DNA of 64,000 nucleotides, taken from contig NZ_CP046252.1 in the NCBI RefSeq assembly GCF_009720145.1, positions 1,550,001 to 1,614,000 of the forward strand, given 5' to 3'. The DNA is from Sphingobium sp. CAP-1. Lineage in GTDB: Bacteria > Pseudomonadota > Alphaproteobacteria > Sphingomonadales > Sphingomonadaceae. The translations under genes were made by a program, and so were the position numbers. This document shows, piece after piece, positions 25,821 through 34,506 of the stretch. The notes below the pieces were generated by a model. The model was not told where the DNA came from and made no database searches. It saw nothing but the letters and a program-made list of their open reading frames with translations. Positions within the stretch are counted from its first letter, which is position 1; each line of letters starts with the position of its first letter.

Positions 25821-27185
25821 ATGGAGCATTTCAACGCCTTTATCGATGGCCTGTCCGCCGCCGTCTTTTTCAGGGTGCCGCTTTTCGGCGCGCAGATCGA
25901 ACTGATCGTGCTGTATCTGGCGCTGCCGATGCTGTTCTTCACCCTGTGGCTGGGCTTCCCCAACGTCACCCAGATCGGCCGGGCGATCCGCATCCTGCGC
26001 AGCCAGCCGCGCGAGGGCGAGGCGAAGGGTGATGTCAGCCAGTGGGCGGCGCTGTCCACCGCGCTGTCCGGCACGATCGGCCTGGGCAATATCGCCGGCG
26101 TCGCGGTGGCGCTGACCATGGGCGGGCCGGGCGCGATCCTCTGGATGTTCATCATCGGCTGGTTCGCGATGACGGTAAAAATGGCGGAGGTGACGCTGGG
26201 CCTGAAATATCGCGTGTTCGACAGTCGCGGCCATGTCCATGGCGGGCCGATGTATGTGCTGAAAGCCGTGGGCGCGGCGCGGGGCTGGCCGAAACTGGGG
26301 CTGGCGCTGGGCGGTGCCTATGCCTTCTTCGCTTTGTTCGGCGCAATCCCGATGGTGCAGGTCAACCAGAGCTTTGCGCAGGTGAAGGTCGTCACCGGCC
26401 TGACCAATGGCTGGGCCTATGGCGTGTTTCTGGCCGGGGCCGTCGCGCTGGTGACGCTGGGCGGCGCGGCCTGGCTGGGCGAGGTGGCCAAGCGGCTGAC
26501 CCCGCTCAAGGTCGCGGTCTATCTGGCCGGCGTGGCCGCGATCCTGATCCTGCATGTGACCCAGATACCGGCCGCGCTGGCGCTGATCTGGAACGGGGCG
26601 TGGACCAGCAACGCGGCGACCGGCGGCGCGGTCGGCGCGTTCGTCGCGGGGATGCGGCGCGCGGTGTTCGCCAGCGAGGCGGGCGTCGGATCGGCGGTAA
26701 TGGCGCATAGTCTGGCGCGGGCGGAGCATCCGGTGTCCGAAGGGCTGGTCGCGCTGCTGGAACCGTTGCTCGGCACGATGATCGTCTGCGCGCTGGGCGG
26801 GCTGGCGCTGGTGGTGGCGGGAACGTGGAATACGGGGCTGGAGGGGATCGCGATCACCTCCGCCGCCTTCGCGCAGGTGTCGCCCTGGTTCCCCTGGCTG
26901 CTGGCGGTGGTGGTGTTTCTGTTCGCCTATTCGACGCTGGTGGCCTGGGGCTTCTATGGCTTGCAGGCCTGGGGCTATCTGTTCGGCAACGGGCCGCGCG
27001 CGCAATGGACCTACAAGATCCTCTATGTCGTCGCCCTGCCCCCAGCCGCCGCGATCGATCTGGGCCGGGTGGTCGGGATCGTCGACAGCAGCTTCTTCCT
27101 GATGGCGATCCCGAACGTCATCGCGCTGTATCTGTGCGCCGGGGAATTACGGCGGGACGTGCGGGCCTATCTGGCGAGGGCATGA
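25821..27185 (+). CDS. alanine/glycine:cation symporter family protein (AGCS)
   Basis: 454 residues with about ten membrane helices and the AGCS signature GTIGLGNIAGVAVALTMGGPGA, plus FASEAGVGSAVMAH later. The family takes up alanine or glycine with sodium. Divergent from glmM with a 102-bp gap. Starts at ATG 25821 without a strong ribosome-binding site. Its stop is followed two bases later by a short dispersed repeat. Confidence 0.9.
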   Translation: MEHFNAFIDGLSAAVFFRVPLFGAQIELIVLYLALPMLFFTLWLGFPNVTQIGRAIRILRSQPREGEAKGDVSQWAALSTALSGTIGLGNIAGVAVALTMGGPGAILWMFIIGWFAMTVKMAEVTLGLKYRVFDSRGHVHGGPMYVLKAVGAARGWPKLGLALGGAYAFFALFGAIPMVQVNQSFAQVKVVTGLTNGWAYGVFLAGAVALVTLGGAAWLGEVAKRLTPLKVAVYLAGVAAILILHVTQIPAALALIWNGAWTSNAATGGAVGAFVAGMRRAVFASEAGVGSAVMAHSLARAEHPVSEGLVALLEPLLGTMIVCALGGLALVVAGTWNTGLEGIAITSAAFAQVSPWFPWLLAVVVFLFAYSTLVAWGFYGLQAWGYLFGNGPRAQWTYKILYVVALPPAAAIDLGRVVGIVDSSFFLMAIPNVIALYLCAGELRRDVRAYLARA

Positions 27186-27186
27186 G

Positions 27187-27244
27187 GCTTAACTTCGCAC
27201 ATTTCCCGCTGATTTTGACATAATGTTACGGTGGGGTGATCCTA
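27187..27244. repeat. dispersed repeat GCTTAACTTCGCA, copy 1
   Basis: A 23-base block GCTTAACTTCGCA...TTTCCCGC starting at 27187 matches the block at 62370-62392 with one C/T change. Both are followed by TGATCCTA then CGGAAAG (here from 27237, 50 bp after the block starts; there from 62457, 87 bp after). Non-coding in both places. Confidence 0.6.
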
Positions 27245-27273
27245 TCGGAAAGTGCGTGACGGAACCGGGAGGA

Positions 27274-27337
27274 CAGCCCCCACCCCAACCCTTCAAACGA
27301 GTCGCGTGCCTCGTTTGAACCTGAAAGGGAGGGGCTT
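27274..27337. repeat. palindromic intergenic repeat
   Basis: The centre is TTCAAACGAG (27292-27301), loop TCGCGTGC, CTCGTTTGAA (27310-27319). C-rich bases upstream (AGCCCCCACCCC) and G-rich bases downstream (GGGAGGGGCT) extend the pairing loosely. It resembles intergenic repeats common in sphingomonads and lies in the gap between two convergent genes, so it may also help termination. Confidence 0.6.
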
Positions 27338-27446
27338 AAGGCGTAGCAAATGATAGGCCGGTAGGACAGCGGCAGACCTTGCCGCCGGGCGCGCCCCTGA
27401 CCGATCCGGCCGCCTGCCCATGTCGATACGCAGTCGACACAAAAGG

Positions 27447-28604
27447 TCAGAGCGGCTTTTCGTAAATCTGGTAGATTTTGTTCACCTTGCTGTCGATCGC
27501 GTCGGCGATCGCGTTCATGCCCTGATTATCGTCCAGCACCCAGCCGATCTCGCCACGGGTTGAACCATAATGGGCATTCGCATTGCGGCGGATATATTCG
27601 ATCATCATGAAGGCAAGCTGGCTGGCCATGCGCGAGCTTTGCAGCCGCTGGACCACGCCCATCAGCGGCACCCGCATCGTGCGGCAATCCGGCTTCTTCA
27701 GCCATTTCAGCAGCTTGATGAAGCCGAAGGGAAAGAGCGAACCGTTGAGCGGCTTTATCGCCTCATTCAGGTCGGGCAAGGTCATCATGAAAGCGACCGG
27801 TTCACCGTCCAGTTCGGCGATCATGATCAGATCCTCGAACACGATCGGCTTCAATTTCTTGCCGGTATGCGCGACTTCGGCGTCGGTGATCGGCACGAAA
27901 CCCCAATTATTGCCCCAGGCGTCGTTCAGGATCGACAGGATGATCGCGGCTTCCTGGTCGAACTTCTTCTTGTCGACCTTGCGGATGCGGATGCGGCCAT
28001 TTTTCTCACCCGACTGGACGATGCGCTGGATCAGCGGCGGAAAATCCTTTGTAATATCCAGATCGTAGGTTTTGAGCTGCTTGACCGGGACATAGCCCGC
28101 CCCCTCTATCATCGGCTGATAGGCCGGGCTGTTATGCCCCATCATCACCGTTGGCGGATGGTCGTGGCCGGCGATCAGCAGCCCCGGCTCCTCCCAGACG
28201 GACAGCGAGATCGGTCCCAGCACGCGGGTCATGCCCTTGGCACGCAACCAGTCCTCGGCCGTGGCGATCAGCGCCTTGCCCGTGGCCTCATCCTCCGCCT
28301 CGAACAGGCCGAAATTGCCGGTACCCGGTCCCATCCCCTGCTCGACCGGCTGCTGAAGCGCGAGATGATCGATATGGGCGGAAATGCGGCCGACGACCCG
28401 ACCGTCCCGGCGCGCGAGGAAATATTGCGCCTCGGCATGGCCGAAAAAGGGGTTCTTCCCCGGCGTCAGCAATTCCTTCACCTCGGCTTTCAGCGGCGGC
28501 ACCCAGTTGGGATCATTGGCATAGAGCCGCCAGGGCAGGTCGATGAAAGCCTTGAGGTCGGACTTGCCGGAAACGGGGGTGATGACCAGATCGGATTGCG
28601 CCAC
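27447..28604 (-). CDS. GNAT-superfamily-like conserved protein
   Basis: 385 residues starting VITPVSGKSDLKAFIDLPWRLY, with the two-lobed layout of a large family annotated as N-acetyltransferase-like (NPFFGHAEAQYFLARRDGRVVGRISAH in the first lobe; AELDGEPVAFMMTLPDLNEA in the second). Both contain the beta4-beta5 pattern of GNAT folds. No substrate is known and no membrane segments are seen. It is alone, convergent with the AGCS gene and divergent from the desaturase. Confidence 0.7.
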   Translation of the reverse strand: MAQSDLVITPVSGKSDLKAFIDLPWRLYANDPNWVPPLKAEVKELLTPGKNPFFGHAEAQYFLARRDGRVVGRISAHIDHLALQQPVEQGMGPGTGNFGLFEAEDEATGKALIATAEDWLRAKGMTRVLGPISLSVWEEPGLLIAGHDHPPTVMMGHNSPAYQPMIEGAGYVPVKQLKTYDLDITKDFPPLIQRIVQSGEKNGRIRIRKVDKKKFDQEAAIILSILNDAWGNNWGFVPITDAEVAHTGKKLKPIVFEDLIMIAELDGEPVAFMMTLPDLNEAIKPLNGSLFPFGFIKLLKWLKKPDCRTMRVPLMGVVQRLQSSRMASQLAFMMIEYIRRNANAHYGSTRGEIGWVLDDNQGMNAIADAIDSKVNKIYQIYEKPL

Positions 28605-28755
28605 TTGTGCCGCCTTGAAAGGAAAAATGGAGTGCCGTGCAGTTCGGCGCTTGTTTGCGGAATGTCAATCACGCACGGGAAACAGGCGCGTAACGGGGTG
28701 AATATGTCATGGTGCTGCCATGATCTCAGCGCATTTGGAGACTAGGACCGCCCAC

Positions 28756-29823
28756 ATGACAGTGCATGATCCCATTCTTGCCGCCGCGCAGAAGGCGCGC
28801 GCGGCGATCCCCGATGACAGCGCGATGCTGCGCGCGGCGGCCGAATTGACTCGCGACCATTCCGTCGCCAATCCGCGTATCTACTGGCCCGACCTGATGG
28901 CGTCCGCGCTGATCGGCTGGTCCGCGCTGGCCGGGGCGATCCTGGTGCAGGATGTCGCCGTGGCGATCGCCTGCGCCTTTGTGGCGATGCTGGCGCTCTA
29001 TCGCGCGGCGAGCTTCATCCATGAGCTGACCCATATCCGCAAGGGCGCGCTGCCGGGATTCCGCTTCGCCTGGAACCTGATTGTCGGCGTGCCCCTGATG
29101 ATCCCGTCCTTCCTGTATGAAGGCGTCCATACCCAGCATCATGCCCGCACCCGTTATGGCACGGCGGAAGATCCCGAATATCTGCCGCTGGCGTTGATGA
29201 AGCCCTGGTCACTGCCCTTGTTCATCATCGTGGCGTCGCTGGCGCCGGTGGGCCTGATCCTGCGCTTTGGCGTGCTGACGCCGCTGTCGCTGCTGATCCC
29301 GCCGCTGCGCCGCAAGCTGGTGGCGGAATTGTCCGCCCTGTCGATCAACCCCGCCTATCGCCGCCGCCCGCCCGAAGGCGATTTCGCGCGCATGTGGCGC
29401 TGGCAGGAGGCAGGCGCGAGCCTGTTCGCGCTGGCGCTGGCGGCTAGTGTGTTCGCCTTCGGCTGGAAGCCGCTGCTCGTCTATATGGGCGTGCATTCGG
29501 CGATGACCGTCATCAACCAGTTGCGCACGCTGGTCGCGCATCTGTGGGAGAATGAGGGCGAGCCGATGACGGTGACGGCGCAATATCTGGATTCGGTCAA
29601 TGTGCCGCCGCCCGGCTATTTGCCGGCTTTGTGGGCGCCGGTGGGGCTGCGCTATCATGCGCTGCACCATCTGTTGCCCAGTGTCCCCTATCATGCGCTG
29701 GGCCAGGCCCATGCGCGGCTGATCGCGACGCTGGCGGCGGATTCGCCCTATCATAAGGGCAATTACAAGGGAATGATGCCGCTGGTCGGCAAGATCGCCC
29801 GCAGCACGATGACAGCGCGCTGA
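28756..29823 (+). CDS. fatty acid desaturase family protein
   Basis: 355 residues from ATG 28756. Three histidine boxes that bind the di-iron centre are present: HELTH (89-93), HTQHH (125-129) and HALHHLLP near the C-terminus, together with four long hydrophobic segments. This is the membrane desaturase/hydroxylase fold. Substrate could be an acyl lipid or a carotenoid-like compound. A candidate small RNA gene follows on the same strand. Confidence 0.85.
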   Translation: MTVHDPILAAAQKARAAIPDDSAMLRAAAELTRDHSVANPRIYWPDLMASALIGWSALAGAILVQDVAVAIACAFVAMLALYRAASFIHELTHIRKGALPGFRFAWNLIVGVPLMIPSFLYEGVHTQHHARTRYGTAEDPEYLPLALMKPWSLPLFIIVASLAPVGLILRFGVLTPLSLLIPPLRRKLVAELSALSINPAYRRRPPEGDFARMWRWQEAGASLFALALAASVFAFGWKPLLVYMGVHSAMTVINQLRTLVAHLWENEGEPMTVTAQYLDSVNVPPPGYLPALWAPVGLRYHALHHLLPSVPYHALGQAHARLIATLAADSPYHKGNYKGMMPLVGKIARSTMTAR

Positions 29824-29854
29824 AGCATAGGAGGCGATTAATTTCAGTTGCCTG

Positions 29855-29882
29855 TTGAAACCAGATAGCCCCGGCCTATATC
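29855..29882 (+). promoter_or_regulatory. sigma70-type promoter of the candidate sRNA
   Basis: TTGAAA at 29855-29860 and TATATC at 29877-29882 with a 16-bp spacer. Transcription would begin near 29889, at the first base of the first predicted hairpin. Judged by eye only. Confidence 0.5.
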
Positions 29883-29888
29883 GAAGCT

Positions 29889-29977
29889 GTTCCGGTCTCT
29901 TTCCCCTCCCCCTATGAGGATCGGAACGCCCCCTGTTGAGACCCCGCGCGACTCCCCTTGGTCGCCGGGGTCTTTTT
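29889..29977 (+). ncRNA. candidate small RNA with two C-rich hairpin loops
   Basis: A stretch of about 89 bases between the desaturase stop and the convergent lptG stop folds into two hairpins. Hairpin 1: GTTCCGGTCT (29889-29898) pairs with GGATCGGAAC (29918-29927), leaving a loop with CCCCTCCCCCT. Hairpin 2: GACCCCG plus GCGAC pairs with GTCGC plus CGGGGTC, loop TCCCCTTG, followed by TTTTT. Both loops are anti-Shine-Dalgarno-like, resembling known alphaproteobacterial sRNAs with CU-rich loops (by design, not by sequence match). A promoter lies just upstream and hairpin 2 is the terminator. Confidence 0.6.
29939..29977 (+). terminator. Rho-independent terminator (hairpin 2 of the sRNA)
   Basis: AGACCCCG (29939-29946) pairs with CGGGGTCT (29966-29973) with an inner GCGAC/GTCGC stem, followed by a T tract to 29977. 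It would end the sRNA and any transcript reading through from the desaturase gene. Confidence 0.8.
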
Positions 29978-30051
29978 ATTGGGCTGCTACAAGAACCAGT
30001 TATTTGTTTTCCGTGATTTCCGAGCCGTGAAATGTTCCATTTCACTCGAAA

Positions 30052-31149
30052 TCACTCTTCTGTGCGAAACAACACCGTTTCACCCACCAGCAGGAACAGG
30101 AAGAAAGGCGCCCAGGCCGCCAGAACCGGCGGATAGGCACCCAGGCTGCCCATCGCGAGCGAGAAATTGTCCGCCACGAAATAGGCGAAGCCCAGCGCCA
30201 TGCCCAGCACCGCGCGCAGGAAAAGCTGGCCCGATCGCGCCAGGCCGAAGGCGGCCACCGATCCCAGGATCGGCATCAGCAGCGCGGACAGCGGCCCGGA
30301 CAGCTTGTGCCACAAATTGCCCTCCAGTTCGGCGGTCGGGCGGCCGGCATCATGCAGGTCCGAAATGGCCGCCTCCAGCTCACGGAAGGTCAGCGCGTCG
30401 GGATCGACCTTGGCCAGAGTGAACTGGTCGGGGCGGATATCACGGCCGAAACGGATCGTGCCGACATCTTTCATCGTGCCGCGCGCGACATCGAACTGGC
30501 GGGCATTTTCCAGCAGCCAGCTTTTGGTCGCGGCGTCATAATGGCCTCTGGGCGCCTGAATCATCGTGGTCAGGCTGTTGTTGACGCGATTATAGATCTC
30601 GATCTTGCGAAGCTGCACCTCGGTCCCGCGCCCGGCCACGATCGCGACATTGACCAGATTATTGCCGTCACGCACCCAGGGGTTGGATTTGACCCCGCTA
30701 TCGTGCGGGATCGGGCCATAATCCACCGCTTCCCACGCGGTGAGCGCGGCGGTCGAGCGGGCCACAATCCGTTCGTTAAAGACGAAGCTGATGATCGAGA
30801 CACCGAAAGCGGCGGCGATCAGCGGCGCCAATATCTGGTGCGCGGACAGGCCACCCGCCTTCATCGCGATGATCTCGCTATTCTGGTTTAGCGTCGCCAG
30901 CATCACCAGCGTCCCCAGCAACACCGAGAAAGGCAGGAAGCGCGCGACGATCTGCGGCGCGCGCAGGCCGACATAATGCCACAACTCCGCGTCGCCATTG
31001 CCCGGATAGGCCAAAATGTCGCCCGAATTGCCGAGCAGATCGAGCGTCTGGAGTACCACCACGAGCAGCAGCAGCACGGCGAAGGTGCGGGTCAGGAACA
31101 GCCGCGCCATATACCAGCTCATCTGGCGCGAGGGGAAGAAGTTCAACAT
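30052..31149 (-). CDS. lptG: LPS export permease LptG
   Basis: 365 residues from ATG 31149 (MLNFFPSRQMSWYMARLFL). YjgP/YjgQ-family topology: three N-terminal helices (LLLLVVVLQTLDLLGN, the conserved GTLVMLATLNQNSEIIAMKAGG loop), a periplasmic beta-jellyroll and three C-terminal helices (PILGSVAAFGL). LptG with LptF and the ATPase LptB moves LPS from the inner membrane to the Lpt bridge. It starts one base after the lptF stop. Confidence 0.92.
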   Translation of the reverse strand: MLNFFPSRQMSWYMARLFLTRTFAVLLLLVVVLQTLDLLGNSGDILAYPGNGDAELWHYVGLRAPQIVARFLPFSVLLGTLVMLATLNQNSEIIAMKAGGLSAHQILAPLIAAAFGVSIISFVFNERIVARSTAALTAWEAVDYGPIPHDSGVKSNPWVRDGNNLVNVAIVAGRGTEVQLRKIEIYNRVNNSLTTMIQAPRGHYDAATKSWLLENARQFDVARGTMKDVGTIRFGRDIRPDQFTLAKVDPDALTFRELEAAISDLHDAGRPTAELEGNLWHKLSGPLSALLMPILGSVAAFGLARSGQLFLRAVLGMALGFAYFVADNFSLAMGSLGAYPPVLAAWAPFFLFLLVGETVLFRTEE

Positions 31150-31150
31150 G

Positions 31151-32371
31151 TCAGGCCGCTCCTTCCGCGCCGGCAAGGGAGGGCGTTCGCCGCCGGCCGA
31201 AGCGCAGCAGCCGGACGATCTGCTTGCCCAGCTTGCCAAAGGCATATTCGAGCGCGCCGATCGGCTGACCGCCGGGGCGATGCGCGATCACATGATACAT
31301 CCACAGCACCAGCGCAGAGGCGAACAGGAACGGCACCCACAAGGCGATGATCGGATCGACCTTGCCCAGCGCGCCGACGCTTTCGCCATATTGGTTGACC
31401 TTGTGATAGGTGACGATGAACACGATCGAGAGGAATACGCCCAGCGCCGAGGTCGACCGTTTGGGCGGGATCGCAAAAGCCAGCGCCGCCAGCGGCAGCA
31501 GCAGCATGAACACCACCTCCGCCATGCGGAAATGGAAATTGGCGCGGATTTCGGCCTTGAGCTTGTCGGGCGTCAACGGACTGCGGCCGATCACCACCAG
31601 TTCGGGAATGGTTTTTTCCCGGTCAACGTCACGGCCACGGAAATTCTCGATTTTCGGCAGGTCGATCGGCAGGTCGTGGCTGGAGAAGGAGAGGATGCGC
31701 GGCGTCTTATATTTGGGTCCGTCATTGACCAGCACGCCGTCGCGCAGGCGGAAGATGATGGTGTCGGGATCGTCGGTGGCGAGGAAGGTGCCCTGTGCCG
31801 CCGTGACCGCGACCGACTGGCCGTCGCGATTCACCGCGCGGACGAAAATACCCTGAAGATTGCGGCCTTCGTCCAGGCTGCGCTCGATCCGCAAGGTCAT
31901 CCGCTTGCCCAGGCTGGTGAACTCTCCGACCTTGATCGATGCGCCGAGCGCGCCGGAGCGCAGTTCGAAGCGCAGCGCTTCATAGGCGTGGCGCGACAGC
32001 GGCTGGACGAAGCCGACAATGCCGAAATTGAGCAGCGCCAGCGCGATCGCATACATATAGGGGACGCGCAGCAGCCGGCCATAGGACAGGCCGACGGCGC
32101 GCATCACATCCAGTTCGGAAGACAAGGCGAGCTTGCGGAAGGCAAGCAATATGCCCAGCATCAGCCCGATCGGGATGCCGAGCGAGAGATATTCGGGCAG
32201 CATGTTGGCGAGCATCCGCCACACCACACTGACCGGCCCGCCTTCGGCCGCGACGAAATCGAACAGGCTCAGCATCTTGTCCAGCACCAGCAGCATCGCC
32301 GCGATGACGAGCGTGCCCAGCATCGGCAAGGCGATCAGGCGGGCGATATAGCGGTCGGTGGCGGTCAGCAT
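31151..32371 (-). CDS. lptF: LPS export permease LptF
   Basis: 406 residues with the same YjgP/YjgQ architecture as LptG: LDKMLSLFDFVAAEGG, LSLGIPIGLMLGILLAFRKLALSSELDVMRAVG in the N-terminal helices, a jellyroll domain in the middle, and FHFRMAEVVFMLLLPLAALAF C-terminally. First gene of the lptF-lptG pair. The last 25 residues form a basic cytoplasmic tail (RRRTPSLAGAEGAA). Confidence 0.92.
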   Translation of the reverse strand: MLTATDRYIARLIALPMLGTLVIAAMLLVLDKMLSLFDFVAAEGGPVSVVWRMLANMLPEYLSLGIPIGLMLGILLAFRKLALSSELDVMRAVGLSYGRLLRVPYMYAIALALLNFGIVGFVQPLSRHAYEALRFELRSGALGASIKVGEFTSLGKRMTLRIERSLDEGRNLQGIFVRAVNRDGQSVAVTAAQGTFLATDDPDTIIFRLRDGVLVNDGPKYKTPRILSFSSHDLPIDLPKIENFRGRDVDREKTIPELVVIGRSPLTPDKLKAEIRANFHFRMAEVVFMLLLPLAALAFAIPPKRSTSALGVFLSIVFIVTYHKVNQYGESVGALGKVDPIIALWVPFLFASALVLWMYHVIAHRPGGQPIGALEYAFGKLGKQIVRLLRFGRRRTPSLAGAEGAA

Positions 32372-32501
32372 TCTCTAAGTCGTCGTCCCATCACCATGAT
32401 TTGGCCGCAAACCCATCCCATATCCTGAGTCAGGTAAGTTGCGGGGCGAACAGGGGCTCGCCAACCGGGTCATGCCGGTGGCTATAGCTTCCAGGAGTCT
32501 G

Positions 32502-32996
32502 ATGGTCATGGTAAAAGTTGCACTGGGTCTGATGTCGGCGACAGCGTTGATTGCTGCGGTGCCGGCGCTGGCCCATGGCCAGGAAATCGCCAATGAACTG
32601 GACCGTTGCGCGGCGAGCGCGCGCGGGCCGGCAGTGCTGGTCGATGTGCGCGGCTTCGCCGCCGCCACCGGCAAGGTGCGTATCCAGTCCTATCCCGCCA
32701 CCAGGGCCGCCTGGCTGACGAAGGGCGAATGGCTCAATCGAATCGAAAGCCCGGTGCGGCCGGCGGGCGGCACGATGCGCTTCTGTATGCCGGTGCCGCA
32801 GCCGGGCGATTATGGCATCGCCGTGCGGCACGACCGCGATGGCAATGGCAAGACCGACATTTCCCGCGACGGCGGCGGATTTTCCAACAATCCGTCGATC
32901 AGCATTTTCAACCTGGGCAAGCCGGGCGTCGAAAAGGCGGCCTTCCATGCCGGGCCGGGCGTGACGAAAATCACGATCAACCTCAAATATATGTGA
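32502..32996 (+). CDS. DUF2141 exported protein
   Basis: 164 residues: signal peptide to ALAHGQ, then the DUF2141 domain with CMPVPQPGDYGIAVRHDRDGNGKTD, GGGFSNNPSI and a closing ITINLKYM. The family is periplasmic or outer-membrane associated, of unknown function. AGGAG at 32493-32497 could serve ATG 32502 (4 bases) or ATG 32508 (10 bases); the start is uncertain by two codons. The lipid kinase gene follows 10 bp later. Confidence 0.85.
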   Translation: MVMVKVALGLMSATALIAAVPALAHGQEIANELDRCAASARGPAVLVDVRGFAAATGKVRIQSYPATRAAWLTKGEWLNRIESPVRPAGGTMRFCMPVPQPGDYGIAVRHDRDGNGKTDISRDGGGFSNNPSISIFNLGKPGVEKAAFHAGPGVTKITINLKYM

Positions 32997-33006
32997 TCGG
33001 CAATCC

Positions 33007-33978
33007 ATGGTCTGCGTCGCGCTCCTGTCCAATCCCAAGTCCACGGGCAACCGCCAGACCCTGCCGCGCGTGCGCAGCTATTGCGCCAGCCATTCGTCCG
33101 ACATCTTCCATTATGAGGTGGAGCAGGTCGACCAGATCGGCCGCGCGTTCCAGACCATCGCCCGCGTCAATCCGGCCGTCATCGTCATCAATGGCGGCGA
33201 CGGCACGGTGCAGGCGTCGCTGACCGAACTCTATCAGGGCGAACATTTCAAGGGCCGGGTGCCGCCGATCGCGGTGCTGCCCAATGGCAAGACCAACCTC
33301 ATTGCGCTGGACCTGGGCATTCATGGCGACCCGATCAAGGCGCTGGAGCGGATCGTCCAGATCGCCAAGGCCGGGGTCGCCGACCATGTGGTGGCGCGCG
33401 AACTGATCGCCCTGTCGGACGGCCATGCCGAATCGCGGCCGGTGCTGGGCATGTTCCTGGGGGGCGCCGGCCTTGCCGACACCATGCTCTATTGCCGCAA
33501 CCAGATTTATCCGCTGGGCCTGTCCAATGGCCTGAGCCATTTCATCACCGCCGTCGCGGTGGTGTTTTCGCTGCTGTTCGGCATTCGCGCCCGCTTCCTG
33601 CCGCCGTCGGGCAGCCCGGTGCGCATTTCACTGATCCGCGAAGGGCAACTGGTCGGGCGCTTCGCCGTGCTGATCGTGACCACGCTGGAACGGCTGCTGC
33701 TGGGCGTGCAGACCGGTGACAGCCGGCGCGGCAACATGAAGCTGATGGCGGTCGACCAGAGCCTGCCCGCCGTGCTGCGACTGGTCTGGGCCAGCCTGTT
33801 CAACCGCATGGGCAAGGGCAAGATGCAGGGCATCCACCTGGAACAGGGGGATGTCATCCGCATCGAGGGCGAAAGGAGCAGCGTCATCCTGGACGGCGAA
33901 CTGTTCGAAGCGTCCGAAGGCAAGCCGATCGTGCTGCGCTCCACCGAACCGGTCCCGTTCCTGCGGCTGGCGGCGTAA
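33007..33978 (+). CDS. diacylglycerol/sphingosine kinase family protein
   Basis: 323 residues. The NAD/DAG-kinase fold is shown by NPKSTGNRQTLPRV near the N-terminus and the nucleotide-binding GGDGT at residues 63-67, with LPNGKTNLIALDL as the next conserved block. The C-terminal half has the beta-sandwich with GIHLEQGDVIRIEG. Such enzymes phosphorylate diacylglycerol or long-chain bases at the membrane; sphingomonads carry glycosphingolipids, so a sphingoid substrate is possible but unproven. Confidence 0.85.
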   Translation: MVCVALLSNPKSTGNRQTLPRVRSYCASHSSDIFHYEVEQVDQIGRAFQTIARVNPAVIVINGGDGTVQASLTELYQGEHFKGRVPPIAVLPNGKTNLIALDLGIHGDPIKALERIVQIAKAGVADHVVARELIALSDGHAESRPVLGMFLGGAGLADTMLYCRNQIYPLGLSNGLSHFITAVAVVFSLLFGIRARFLPPSGSPVRISLIREGQLVGRFAVLIVTTLERLLLGVQTGDSRRGNMKLMAVDQSLPAVLRLVWASLFNRMGKGKMQGIHLEQGDVIRIEGERSSVILDGELFEASEGKPIVLRSTEPVPFLRLAA

Positions 33979-34095
33979 GGGGCAACTCGACTACCGCATG
34001 GTGGAGATGGGTGGATTGGAGACAGTCCGCTTTCAGTTGTAGGCGAGGGAAAGCGGTCATTGCGCCATGGCCCGAGATACGGCACATCATGGGCC

Positions 34096-34446
34096 ATGAA
34101 CGACTTCAATATCGTTGATGTGCCGGGGATCCTGTCTACCCCAGTTGCCACCTACGATGGCGACGGAAACCAAATCGCCGACGATGGCGAATGGCACCGG
34201 CAGGGCGCTGAAACGCAGTATGTTCTTGCCGAATTCCTTGTCGCTAAGGGAATGGTAGTGGACCGCACAGCCATTGATCGGTCGCCCACGTTGACCATTA
34301 AGTTCTCTACGCTGACACCCGAGGGGCAGGCGTTTGCGCGTGAGGCAGTCCACAAATGGTTAGTTACGATGGATAGACCGACCGCGAAAATCAACAACAG
34401 CGGATTAGAAAAGCGCTGGCAGAAATTCAAAGCCAAGACAGATTAA
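34096..34446 (+). CDS. hypothetical protein of unusual composition
   Basis: 116 residues starting MNDFNIVDVPGILSTPVATYDG; no family recognised. No signal peptide or membrane segment. The gene and its upstream 100 bp are clearly less GC-rich than their surroundings and use codons such as GTA, TTA and AAT that neighbours avoid. This suggests recent acquisition. No ribosome-binding site is obvious. Its end reads like a compact helical C-terminus (LEKRWQKFKAKTD). It might be part of a small islet between the lipid kinase and DUF2239 genes. Confidence 0.55.
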   Translation: MNDFNIVDVPGILSTPVATYDGDGNQIADDGEWHRQGAETQYVLAEFLVAKGMVVDRTAIDRSPTLTIKFSTLTPEGQAFAREAVHKWLVTMDRPTAKINNSGLEKRWQKFKAKTD

Positions 34447-34506
34447 CGGCTGCTTCGCGGATCGCTTAGCACTTCAAAGCATGTCCACAACTGGTCGTGA
34501 GCAGAC

